A stretch of 38,689 nt of DNA, taken from assembly GCA_031550605.1 (NCBI GenBank), contig JAVBOK010000093.1:1-38689 (forward strand), in the 5' to 3' direction. The position numbers and the translations under genes were made by a program. The stretch comes from FLUQ01 sp031550605 (GTDB taxonomy: Bacteria > Desulfobacterota > Desulfovibrionia > Desulfovibrionales > Desulfovibrionaceae). Below the pieces are notes generated by a model. It was given only the letters and a program-made list of their open reading frames with translations. It had not been told where the DNA came from and searched no databases. This document shows positions 24,314 through 31,816 of the stretch, piece by piece (within the stretch, counting starts at the first letter, position 1; each line of letters begins with the position of its first letter).

Positions 24314-24383
24314 GCCAACTCCTGCCGGACCGTGGTATGCATGATACCTATATCCGTTGCCGCCTCTTGTCCAGAGGGATGCT

Positions 24384-25184
24384 TCAGGCCTTGGCCCGTT
24401 CCAGCCGGGCGAAGGCGTTATGCCCGTGGATGGATTCCTGGCTTTCAACCTCCACCCGATACCAGGTGATCATCGGATGTTCGTCCAGCCGTTTCGCCAC
24501 ATCGCGCACCACATCCTCCACAAAGACGGGGCGGGCGAAAGCGTTTTCCGTAACGTACTTTTCATCTTCCCGCTTCAGCACGGGATAGACCGGCGACGAT
24601 CCGGCCGCTTCCGCGATTTCCACGCATTCCTCTATCCAGCACAGCCCGCTCATGCGCACGGCAAAGCGCACCTCCGCCCGCTGGCTGTGCGCGCCTTCGC
24701 GGCTGATGGCCTTCGAGCAAGGGCACACGGTCATCACCGGAACGGCAACTTCCAGCAGCATGCCGACCCGGCCATCCTTCAGTTCGCCGGTCAGACGGCA
24801 TTCATAGGCCAGAAGGCCGGAAACGCCGGATACGGGCGCGCGCTTGCGGATGAAATAGGGAAAACTGAACCGGGCGTATGCCTTTCGGGCCATCAGCCGG
24901 CTGTTCATATCCGCCAGCAGGGTTTTCATGGAACGGTAGCTGAGATCCTCATTCCAGTTTTCCAGAGCTTCCACAAAACGGCTCATGTGCGTACCCTTGA
25001 AGCACGCGGGCAGGTCGACCCCCAGGTCCACCAAAGCCACGGTGTGCTGTGAGCCGTTTTGCCGGTCGCTGACCACCAGCGGCAGTTTCAGCCCCTTGAC
25101 CCCCACCGTGTCAATGGAAAGAGCCACCCCGGCCGGATGATTCTGCACGTCAGCCATGCCGTTTTCCGGAACCGTCATGTTCAC
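24384..25184 (-). CDS. folE2: GTP cyclohydrolase I type 2 (FolE2)
   Basis: This 266-residue protein belongs to the FolE2/GCYH-IB family, which makes dihydroneopterin triphosphate from GTP for folate or queuosine. Typical blocks are GVKGLKLP, FKGTHMSRFVE, the metal-site TVCPCSKAIS, GAHSQRAEV, and HPMITWYRVEVESQESIHGHNAFA. It differs from zinc-dependent FolE and can use other metals. Its start overlaps the nikR stop (ATGA), so the two are translationally coupled. Two short hypothetical frames on either strand here are shadows. In other bacteria folE2 is often under zinc control, so pairing with a nickel regulator is notable. Confidence 0.93.
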   Translation of the reverse strand: MNMTVPENGMADVQNHPAGVALSIDTVGVKGLKLPLVVSDRQNGSQHTVALVDLGVDLPACFKGTHMSRFVEALENWNEDLSYRSMKTLLADMNSRLMARKAYARFSFPYFIRKRAPVSGVSGLLAYECRLTGELKDGRVGMLLEVAVPVMTVCPCSKAISREGAHSQRAEVRFAVRMSGLCWIEECVEIAEAAGSSPVYPVLKREDEKYVTENAFARPVFVEDVVRDVAKRLDEHPMITWYRVEVESQESIHGHNAFARLERAKA

Positions 25185-25600
25185 GCGAACTCCCCGCCGG
25201 CGGCGGTCAGCACGAATTTTCCGTGTTTGACGCCTTTGACCGCCAGCATCTGGTTGGCAAAATCGCCGACCGCCCCGCCTTCCCCGCGCAGCACCAGCAC
25301 TTCCAGGCAGTTGTCGTGATCCAGATGCACATGCAGCGTGGCGATGATCAGAATATGGGCGTCATGCTGGGCAGCTGTCAGGCGTTGGGCCAGATCGCTT
25401 TTGTGATGGTCGTAGACCAGGGTCAGAGTGCCCGCCACATCGCCGCCGCCCCCGATGCCCCTGCGCGCGACCAGGGCGTCGCGGATCAGGTCGCGGATCG
25501 CTTCGGAACGGGTATCATACCCCCCGGCCTCGCAATACCCGTCAAATGCCGTCAGCAAATCCCGGCCTATGGAGACTCCGAACCGGACCGTATCGCCCAT
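25181..25600 (-). CDS. nikR: Nickel-responsive transcriptional regulator NikR
   Basis: This 139-residue protein has an N-terminal ribbon-helix-helix (TVRFGVSIGRDLLTAFDGYC, YDTRSEAIRDLIRDALV) and a C-terminal ACT-like metal domain. The four square-planar nickel ligands of NikR are all present in order: His79, His90, His92 and Cys98 (QHDAHILIIATLHVHLDHDNC). Metal binding should therefore be intact. ATG 25600 has GAGGA upstream; longer frames from 25789 are not needed. The methyltransferase gene ends 4 nt upstream and folE2 overlaps its stop. No nik transporter genes are visible, so its targets are elsewhere or it may control its own operon. Confidence 0.93.
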   Translation of the reverse strand: MGDTVRFGVSIGRDLLTAFDGYCEAGGYDTRSEAIRDLIRDALVARRGIGGGGDVAGTLTLVYDHHKSDLAQRLTAAQHDAHILIIATLHVHLDHDNCLEVLVLRGEGGAVGDFANQMLAVKGVKHGKFVLTAAGGEFA

Positions 25601-25604
25601 GCGC

Positions 25605-26273
25605 TTATCCTCGGCACAATTCCCACAAGTTGACGGAAACCCGTTCCGGCTGTTCATACAGGGCAGGCAGCCGGCCGCTGTAAACCCGTTTCGCCGTCCA
25701 GCCTCCGCTGAACAGCGCGGCCCGGAACGACTGGTACACGTCGCGGTTCGGCTCCGCCATCCAGGCCATGCCACCGGGAGCAAGCGCATGGTTCATGAAC
25801 CGCAGTACCGGATCCACGAACCGGAGTTCGTACATGATATCACCGCCCCATAAAAAGGCAATGCTGCCCGGGCGGACCGCGGGAAAACGCCAGTCCATCA
25901 CGGTCCAGAACGGCTGGGGCACCCCGTTGGCCGCCGCGTTTCTGCGGGCGTAGGCCAGCGCTTCCGCCTCGTAGTCCATAGCGATGACCTTTGCCCCGAT
26001 CCAGGTCCCGACCATGGCCGTCAGGCCCAGACCGCAGCCCATGTCCAGGCAGAGGCGGCCGCGCACCATGTCCGCCCGGCCGGCCAGATGGTCGGCCAGA
26101 GCGATGCTGGCCGGCCACAACTCCACCCAGTAAGGCAGCCGTTCGTCATCGTCGAAATCCGCATCGGTCATGGCTTCCCACAGGCATTCCAATTCCGCGG
26201 GGCGGTGCAGCACCCAGTCGCGGCCGCAGGCGCTGACCGTGACATCCGGAGTATAGCGGGAATAGACGTTCAT
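25605..26273 (-). CDS. Class I SAM-dependent methyltransferase, METTL/protein-lysine type
   Basis: This 222-residue protein has the SAM-binding motif I LCLDMGCGLGLTAM, motif II-like VIAMDYEAEAL and the post-motif LWGGDIMYE. The preceding ERLPYWVELWPASIALADHLA is typical of the METTL family that methylates protein lysines such as those of electron-transfer flavoprotein. The exact substrate cannot be read from the sequence. It sits between the REC-GGDEF-EAL gene (20 nt away) and nikR (4 nt away) in one leftward run. Confidence 0.78.
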   Translation of the reverse strand: MNVYSRYTPDVTVSACGRDWVLHRPAELECLWEAMTDADFDDDERLPYWVELWPASIALADHLAGRADMVRGRLCLDMGCGLGLTAMVGTWIGAKVIAMDYEAEALAYARRNAAANGVPQPFWTVMDWRFPAVRPGSIAFLWGGDIMYELRFVDPVLRFMNHALAPGGMAWMAEPNRDVYQSFRAALFSGGWTAKRVYSGRLPALYEQPERVSVNLWELCRG

Positions 26274-26293
26274 GGCGGGAAAACGCGATCCGG

Positions 26294-28438
26294 CTATTTG
26301 CCGTACCTGATGGCAAAGGCGTAAAAATCATCTTCCGGCACAGCGGGATTGAAATAATAGCCCTGCATTTCCGTGCACCCGGCGTCGCGCAGAAAATCCT
26401 GCTGTTCACGCGTTTCAACGCCTTCAGCCACGATGTCCAGCCCCAGATTCTTGGCCATGGAAATAATGGAGGCAACCAGCGCCGAATCATGCGGATCCTT
26501 GCAGACGTCGCTGACAAAACTTTTATCGATCTTCAACGTGTCCACTGGGAAATTCTTCAAGTAGAACAGAGAGGAATGCCCTGTTCCAAAGTCGTCAATG
26601 GCGATGCGCACCCCAAGCCTCTTCAGGGAACGCAGAGCGGCCACCGAAGCATCAAGATCGCGCATCATAGCGCTTTCCGTTATTTCCAGTTCAAGACGCG
26701 AGGGGGGCATCTCGGTTTCGCGCAGGATCTGGCTGACCACGGCGGGAAGATTGGCCTGGAACTGACGGGCGGAAATGTTCGCCGCCATGACCAGGTCCAG
26801 CCCCTTGGCCGCAAAACGGCGCTGGGCGCGGCAGGCTTCGCGCAGGCCCCATTCCCCCATCGCGATGATCAAGCCCGTATCTTCGGCCACGGGCACGAAT
26901 TCGCCGGGCAGAATGTACCCTTCTTGCGTGCGCCAGCGGATCAGGGCTTCCATGCCCGCAATCGCATTGTCCTCCGCGCGGACCTTGGGCTGATAGTGCA
27001 GCACGAATTCCGCGCTCTCCATCCCTTTGCGCAATTTTTTTCCCAACTCAAGGCGGCGGGTCACGTCCGTCAGCATGGTCGCGTCGAATCGCCCCGACCG
27101 GTTGCCGTGTTCCTTGGCCCGGTACATGGCCAAGTCCGCGTTCCGGATCAGAAGGTCCGCGTCGGGGGCGTCATCCGGATACAGGCAGTATCCGATGCAG
27201 GGCTGAATATAGACCTCGTGCCCGGCCACAAAAACCACATCGGCGAAAGCCTCCAGCAGGATATGGGCAAGATCCTGCGCCGCCCCGGCAGTGCCGTGAT
27301 CCGGAGACAGCACCAAAAATTCGTCGCTGCCCGCCCTGCCGACAACGGCCTTTCCTCCGACAGTGGACAAAATGCGCTGCCCGACCTCGCACAGCACCTG
27401 ATCGCCAATCGCGTGGCCCAGGCTGTCGTTGACCGTTTTAAAGTCGTCGATATCCACCCAGAACAGGGAAAAGCCGCCGGAATTGCCGCTCTGCCGGATC
27501 AGGGACGCCACATAATCGCGCATGCCCGTCCGGTTGAGCAGCCCGGTCAGTTCGTCATGCGTGGCCTGGTAAATGATGCGCGCTTCCTGCTCCTTCAGCT
27601 CCGTTATGTCGTGAAACGAACCCACAACCCCGGCGGGCGCGCCGTTGCGGTCACGGAACAGGCTTTTGTACACCAGCATGTCGCGCAACTTGTCGTTGAC
27701 GGGAATGCGCACTTCGCGGCAGGCGATGATATCTTCCCCGACGCCCGCATCATCGCAGTTGACCGCCGACGCCATTGCCGGCTCCAGCACGGCTTCGACT
27801 TTTCTGCCTGTCAGGTTCGCCGGGCCCTGCGCGCCGGCCAGACTGGCAAAGGACTGGTTGCAGCCGATGAACATCCCGTCAAGCGTCGTATAGAACACGG
27901 AGTTGGGAATATTTTCCAGCAGGGCCTGCTGCAGCTGATTTTTTTCCAGAATCAGATTCTGGTATTCCCGCAGGTTCGCGTTGCTGCGTTCCAGTTCCCG
28001 GGTGCGCTCGCGCACTTCCGCTTCCAGGCGTTCCTGATATTGTTCCCGCTCTTCCAGAAGATCGGCGCGCTCAAAGCATTTCTTGATGGTATGTTCCAGC
28101 ACGCGCATATCGTTGATGGGCTTGGTCACATAGTCCCAGGCGCCCTGGCGCAACGCTTCCACGGCGTCTTCCAGCACGCCGATGCCGGACACGACAATGA
28201 CCGGGACTTTCGGCGCGATCATGCGGATGCGTTTCAGAAATTCACGGCCATCCATGACCGGCATCCACAGGTCCACCAATATGATGTCCGGATTGCCCGA
28301 GGTGAAGGCGTCCAGGCCGGCGACTCCGTTTTCCGCCTCCAGCACGGTGTAGCCGCTGTCCTCGAGATACGCGGCGATATTGGCGCGGACCCCGCTGTCG
28401 TCATCAATGGCCAGAATGCGGCGCGCGACATGCAACAT
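26294..28438 (-). CDS. Response regulator with PAS, degenerate GGDEF and intact EAL domains
   Basis: This 714-residue cytoplasmic protein has four parts. The receiver (1-125) has phospho-acceptor Asp56 in VDLWMPVMDG and Lys in VTKPI. A coiled coil (about 130-170) and a PAS domain (about 170-295, ENIPNSVFYTTLDGMFIGCN to GSFHDITE) follow. The GGDEF-type domain (about 300-460) has GSDEF in place of GGDEF, so cyclase activity is doubtful. The EAL domain (about 465-714) keeps MEALIRW, ITESAMM, DDFGTGHSSL, KIDKSFV and AEGVET, so c-di-GMP hydrolysis is likely. No histidine kinase gene is adjacent. It opposes in function the cyclase at 8223. Confidence 0.92.
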   Translation of the reverse strand: MLHVARRILAIDDDSGVRANIAAYLEDSGYTVLEAENGVAGLDAFTSGNPDIILVDLWMPVMDGREFLKRIRMIAPKVPVIVVSGIGVLEDAVEALRQGAWDYVTKPINDMRVLEHTIKKCFERADLLEEREQYQERLEAEVRERTRELERSNANLREYQNLILEKNQLQQALLENIPNSVFYTTLDGMFIGCNQSFASLAGAQGPANLTGRKVEAVLEPAMASAVNCDDAGVGEDIIACREVRIPVNDKLRDMLVYKSLFRDRNGAPAGVVGSFHDITELKEQEARIIYQATHDELTGLLNRTGMRDYVASLIRQSGNSGGFSLFWVDIDDFKTVNDSLGHAIGDQVLCEVGQRILSTVGGKAVVGRAGSDEFLVLSPDHGTAGAAQDLAHILLEAFADVVFVAGHEVYIQPCIGYCLYPDDAPDADLLIRNADLAMYRAKEHGNRSGRFDATMLTDVTRRLELGKKLRKGMESAEFVLHYQPKVRAEDNAIAGMEALIRWRTQEGYILPGEFVPVAEDTGLIIAMGEWGLREACRAQRRFAAKGLDLVMAANISARQFQANLPAVVSQILRETEMPPSRLELEITESAMMRDLDASVAALRSLKRLGVRIAIDDFGTGHSSLFYLKNFPVDTLKIDKSFVSDVCKDPHDSALVASIISMAKNLGLDIVAEGVETREQQDFLRDAGCTEMQGYYFNPAVPEDDFYAFAIRYGK

Positions 28439-28441
28439 AAC

Positions 28442-29215
28442 TTATTTCCGTTGTCGGCGTTGTGCGTCAAAAGAAGGTTTTTTCCGCAGTGTCGTGACAG
28501 CGTCGGGCTCCACAAGCCGCGGCCATTGGTCGCCGGTTTCAGGACCAAGCACGATCTGCGTTTCCTGATACCATGTCGGCACCGCTTCCAGGGCGTCTTC
28601 CGCTTCTCCGAACGTTTTCCACGGCCCCGCGCACACATGGTATGGCACGGTCTTATCGCCAGGCGAGCGGAAAACTTTAGTGGGCATGCCCAGACGAAAA
28701 CGAAGGTCCCGCTGCAGTTCCAGCGCGGAAGGCATATCCGGCCGCAGGCCGAATTGCAGGTAATAGACCCGGCCCGATTCCAGCGGCGTCCCGTCGGGGG
28801 CGCCGACCACTTCCGCCCAGACGGGCGTCACCCCCCGCCGCACGAAGTTCAGGACCCGGGCCGCCCGATAGGATACGTCAATCACCCGGTTCCGGACAAA
28901 AGGCCCCCGGTCGGTGATCATGACCAGCACGCGATGGGTATTGGCAAGGTTATAAACTCGAAGCACGGTGCCGAAAGGCAGGACCCGATGGGCGGCGGTG
29001 AATTCGGCATGATGAAAAAACCGCCCGCTGGCCGTTTTTTTGCCGTGCGCGGACGTACCGTACCAGGACGCCAGACCGGCAAGAGGTTGCATCTCGCCGC
29101 AAAACGCGGAAAACGGCGCGGCGCACAAACATGCCGCCGCGACAAACGCCCACAACAGGCCCGCAATCCGGGCTCGCGGACGCGGCAAACGCAATCTGGC
29201 GGCGTGCTTTGGCAT
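28442..29215 (-). CDS. rlpA: RlpA-like double-psi beta-barrel septal ring protein with SPOR-like tail
   Basis: This 257-residue protein has an N-terminal export signal (LLWAFVAAACLCAAPFSAFC). The RlpA domain follows: GLASWYGTSAHGKKTASGRFFHH, AAHRVLPFGTVLRVYNL, VLVMITDRGPFVRNRVIDVSYRAA. This fold cleaves peptidoglycan strands lacking stem peptides in some species. The C-terminal part (about 165-230) looks like a SPOR domain that would bind denuded glycan at the septum. It lies 3 nt from the response-regulator gene downstream. A cysteine near the signal end could be a lipidation site, though the lipobox is not clear. Confidence 0.85.
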   Translation of the reverse strand: MPKHAARLRLPRPRARIAGLLWAFVAAACLCAAPFSAFCGEMQPLAGLASWYGTSAHGKKTASGRFFHHAEFTAAHRVLPFGTVLRVYNLANTHRVLVMITDRGPFVRNRVIDVSYRAARVLNFVRRGVTPVWAEVVGAPDGTPLESGRVYYLQFGLRPDMPSALELQRDLRFRLGMPTKVFRSPGDKTVPYHVCAGPWKTFGEAEDALEAVPTWYQETQIVLGPETGDQWPRLVEPDAVTTLRKKPSFDAQRRQRK

Positions 29216-29267
29216 TATTGCGATTCCACTTCATCATCGCCCGGTTGTCAAGGCCCAACAGGCGGCA

Positions 29268-30626
29268 TCACCCGCGCGAGGCGGCCGCCACAAACCCGGC
29301 GGCCCAATGCGGCACGGCCGGGGCAAAAATTTGCATGCAGGCTCCGAACGCGGCATAACGCAGCAGGCCGTCCCCCGATCCCGCCCGGGCCGCGCCGACG
29401 CTCCGTTCCAGAAGCGCCCCGCCGTCCAGACCCGCGACTTCGGCGTAATGATAGGCATGGCCCCGGATCGTCATCCCGGCGGGATAAAAAAGAGTATCCG
29501 CCCGCGAGCGGGCTTCCACGTAGCCGAGACTTCCCGGCGCATCCGTCAGCGTCACCCGGATGGGGAAAATTCCGGCCATGGGCCGGACGGTTCCGCCCGA
29601 AGCAAGCGATTCGCCCAGGAAAAAAAATCCGGCCTGTTCGGCATAGATGGGCAGGCCGGACGCGGCCATATCCGCCACATGCGACCGGATGCCGCTGTTG
29701 GCCGCGATGGCTGCGGCATAGGGGGCCAGATCGCCGCCGCCGATATACAGCCCGTCCAGATCCGGCCAGGGCGCGGCGTCGAGAATGGACACGGGAACCA
29801 ACGAAGCCCCGGCATCGCGCAGCGCCCGCAGGTTCGCCGCATAATACTGCCAGATGGCGGAATCGCGCACGACGCCGATGCGCGCGCGAGAGCTCTGGAC
29901 GGATTCCGCCGGTTCCGGCAACGGCCCCGGCAAAGGGGAAGCGCCGCGCGCCAGAGAAAGCGCGGCATCCGTATCCACATGATCGGCCACAAAGGCGGCA
30001 ATGCGATCCAGGGCCGCTTCCGCTGCCTGATGCGCTTCGACGGTCACCAGCCCTTCCCGGCGTTCCCGTATGGGTGCTTCGTCCAGACGCGGCAGCACCC
30101 CGAGCACGGGTGCCCCCGCCAGTTCTTCCACGGCCCGGCGGACCAGCGCCGCGTGGCGGAGGCCGCCGCTGCGGTTGATGATGACCCCCGCGATCCGCTC
30201 GCCGCCGGGAAAGGACCTGCAGCCCGCGACCAGCGCGGCCGCCGTACGGGTCATCTTGGTGCAGTCGAGAACCAGAATGACGGGGCAGGAAAGCTGCCGG
30301 GCCAGTTCCGCAGTGGAGCAACTGCCCGCAAGATCGCGGCCGTCGAAAAAACCCCGGTTGCCCTCGATCAGGGCCAGTTCCGCGTCGCCGGACCATGCGC
30401 GGAAATGCGCGAGCAAGGAAGCCTCATCCTGAAAAAAAAGATCCAGATTGCTGGCGGCGGAACCCGCGGCAAGGCCCAGCCAGGCCGTATCAATATAGTC
30501 GGGACCTTTTTTAAAGGGAACAACCCGCAACGAACGGCGGGAAAAAATCCGCGCCAGCCCCAAACTGACGGTCGTCTTGCCCGAGCCGCCGGAAAGCCCG
30601 GCGACGGTGAGCCTGGAGATGTTCAT
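29268..30626 (-). CDS. CbiA/CobB-family amidotransferase lacking the glutaminase cysteine
   Basis: This 452-residue protein has the cobyrinate a,c-diamide synthase layout. The N-terminal ATPase has LSGGSGKTTVSLGL, FKKGPDYIDTAWLG, NLDLFF and EGNRGFFDGRD. The C-terminal part is a class I glutamine-amidotransferase-like domain (GLYIGGGDLAPYA, GLPIYAEQAGFFFLG, MTIRGHAYHYAEV). In active family members the motif is xYAECGG with the nucleophile Cys; here it is AEQAG, with CAG at codon 331, and no other Cys lies in that part of the domain. Ammonia from glutamine should not be made, so it may use free ammonia, take it from a partner, or do something else. DsrN-type siroheme amidation is another option. 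TGGAGG precedes the ATG. No cobalamin riboswitch is seen. Confidence 0.8.
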   Translation of the reverse strand: MNISRLTVAGLSGGSGKTTVSLGLARIFSRRSLRVVPFKKGPDYIDTAWLGLAAGSAASNLDLFFQDEASLLAHFRAWSGDAELALIEGNRGFFDGRDLAGSCSTAELARQLSCPVILVLDCTKMTRTAAALVAGCRSFPGGERIAGVIINRSGGLRHAALVRRAVEELAGAPVLGVLPRLDEAPIRERREGLVTVEAHQAAEAALDRIAAFVADHVDTDAALSLARGASPLPGPLPEPAESVQSSRARIGVVRDSAIWQYYAANLRALRDAGASLVPVSILDAAPWPDLDGLYIGGGDLAPYAAAIAANSGIRSHVADMAASGLPIYAEQAGFFFLGESLASGGTVRPMAGIFPIRVTLTDAPGSLGYVEARSRADTLFYPAGMTIRGHAYHYAEVAGLDGGALLERSVGAARAGSGDGLLRYAAFGACMQIFAPAVPHWAAGFVAAASRG

Positions 30627-30700
30627 GGCAAGCGCCTCCAGTCACAGTATGTGCCACCGACCGGAGGCTTTGCGCAAGCGGTAATCGCGGCCGCGCGGAA

Positions 30701-30727
30701 CCGGGGCGCGCATGTTCCGCGCCCCGG
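30701..30727 (-). other. Strong hairpin downstream of the TRAP operon
   Basis: CCGGGGCGCG (30701-30710) pairs perfectly with CGCGCCCCGG (30718-30727), loop CATGTTC. There is no T-run on either strand, so it may be a 3' stabiliser or a rho-assisted end for the TRAP operon. Confidence 0.45.
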
Positions 30728-30737
30728 ACGACCGGCA

Positions 30738-30908
30738 TCACATGATTTCACGTTCGGCCAGCGCGTTGATTTCTTTTTCGGAAAGACCGAGCAGTTCCGC
30801 ATAGACCGCACCGTTGTCCTGCCCTTTTTTCCGCCCGTGCGCCGCACGCCGGGTGACCGGCATGATGAACCGGGAACGCTGTATTTTCAGAGAGCCGGAG
30901 CTGTTCAT
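30738..30908 (-). pseudogene. C-terminal remnant of a CaiB/BaiF (class III) CoA-transferase
   Basis: The minus frame encodes 56 residues ending KKGQDNGAVYAELLGLSEKEINALAEREIM. This closely follows the C-terminal end of class III CoA-transferases (the GQDNxxVYxELLG(L/M)S block). A normal member is about 400 residues; only this tail and perhaps 25 more residues upstream remain before the decarboxylase-like gene begins. An ATG at 30908 with GGAG upstream might still be translated. It points to a deletion that once removed most of a CoA-transferase from the TRAP operon. Confidence 0.6.
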
Positions 30909-30982
30909 GGCGACTGTCTCCGGCCATACTGTTATCCGCGCTCCGGTTCCACGTTCCGGCGTGATGCCGCCCGCAAACCCGA

Positions 30983-31816
30983 TCAGGACAGGATGCGCAC
31001 GTCGCTCAAATCTTTGCCGCCCACGGTCTTTATGACTCGCGCGCAGAGCATTTTCCTGACTTCCAGATCCGCCAGCGCGTTCACGATCATATACTGGGTG
31101 GGCATTTCCTGCCAGGTGGGACGATGGAAGACCAGCTTCGCATCACCGACCCAGGTTTGCAACACTTTCAGCGAGGTGTCGCCTTTGGGGTTCAGCACGG
31201 GATATTCCGCTTCGGGGGTGCCCCAGAGGCCGGATTTGGGAATATATTTGTAGTAGAGAATGCCCTGGCTTTGAGCCGTTCTGGCGGCATATTCCCGGTT
31301 TTCCTCCTCCGTCGGCGCGCGCAGGCCGCTGGCGACGAAATCCATGAACTTGAAGCCCATCCAGCTTGCGGAACAGTATGTCGTGTCCCCTACTTCCATG
31401 GGGTCGGGAATGTCGGCGAATATTTTGGGGCAGCCCAGTTCCTCGCGCCCGGTCAGGATGGGCTCGGTCAGGTTTTCCCATACCACGCTGGCGAAATCGC
31501 CGGCCACTGTGTCGTTTTTACCTTTGAACACCGCGGGAAAAGACACGTTGACCACGTTGTATCCGCGCCCGCCCAGCCACTGAATGTTTTTTTTGTAGCG
31601 GGTATAGACGGAAACAATCGGTTCCCCGGCCAGACTGAACCCCGGCGGCAACAGATCTTCCAGCTGCTTGCGATCCGTCAGAAAAGAAATGGTGTACTTG
31701 AAACACTCGCGTCCGGTGGTTTCGTCAAACTTGTCGCCATCCGGCCCACGCCTGGGCCCGGTGGCCGGGCCGTAGACTATGGGCATGCGATACATGGGAT
31801 TTTTACCGGTTTTCAT
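30983..31816 (-). CDS. Acetoacetate-decarboxylase-like protein
   Basis: This 277-residue protein follows the acetoacetate decarboxylase family pattern: LLPPGFSLAGEPIVSVYTRYKKN, YNVVNVSFPAVFKG, LTEPILTGREELGCPKIFADI. The Lys in GREELGCPK matches the Schiff-base position region, but the paired PKK of classical enzymes is PKI here, so chemistry may differ. ATG 31816 has GGAG 6-7 nt upstream and overlaps the end of the TRAP permease gene by 14 nt, showing one operon. Related proteins without decarboxylase activity are known, including aldolase-dehydratases, so the reaction is open. Its partners suggest a keto acid or other organic acid substrate. Confidence 0.8.
   Translation of the reverse strand: MKTGKNPMYRMPIVYGPATGPRRGPDGDKFDETTGRECFKYTISFLTDRKQLEDLLPPGFSLAGEPIVSVYTRYKKNIQWLGGRGYNVVNVSFPAVFKGKNDTVAGDFASVVWENLTEPILTGREELGCPKIFADIPDPMEVGDTTYCSASWMGFKFMDFVASGLRAPTEEENREYAARTAQSQGILYYKYIPKSGLWGTPEAEYPVLNPKGDTSLKVLQTWVGDAKLVFHRPTWQEMPTQYMIVNALADLEVRKMLCARVIKTVGGKDLSDVRILS

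Noticed and set aside
26489..30178. 1229-codon open frame on the plus strand
   Set aside because: It lies opposite the EAL, RlpA and CbiA genes, which have intact catalytic motifs; the long frame is a GC-driven artefact.
30627..30737. Cobalamin riboswitch before the CbiA-like gene
   Set aside because: The 111-nt gap lacks the B12-box pattern and mostly holds a simple GC hairpin.
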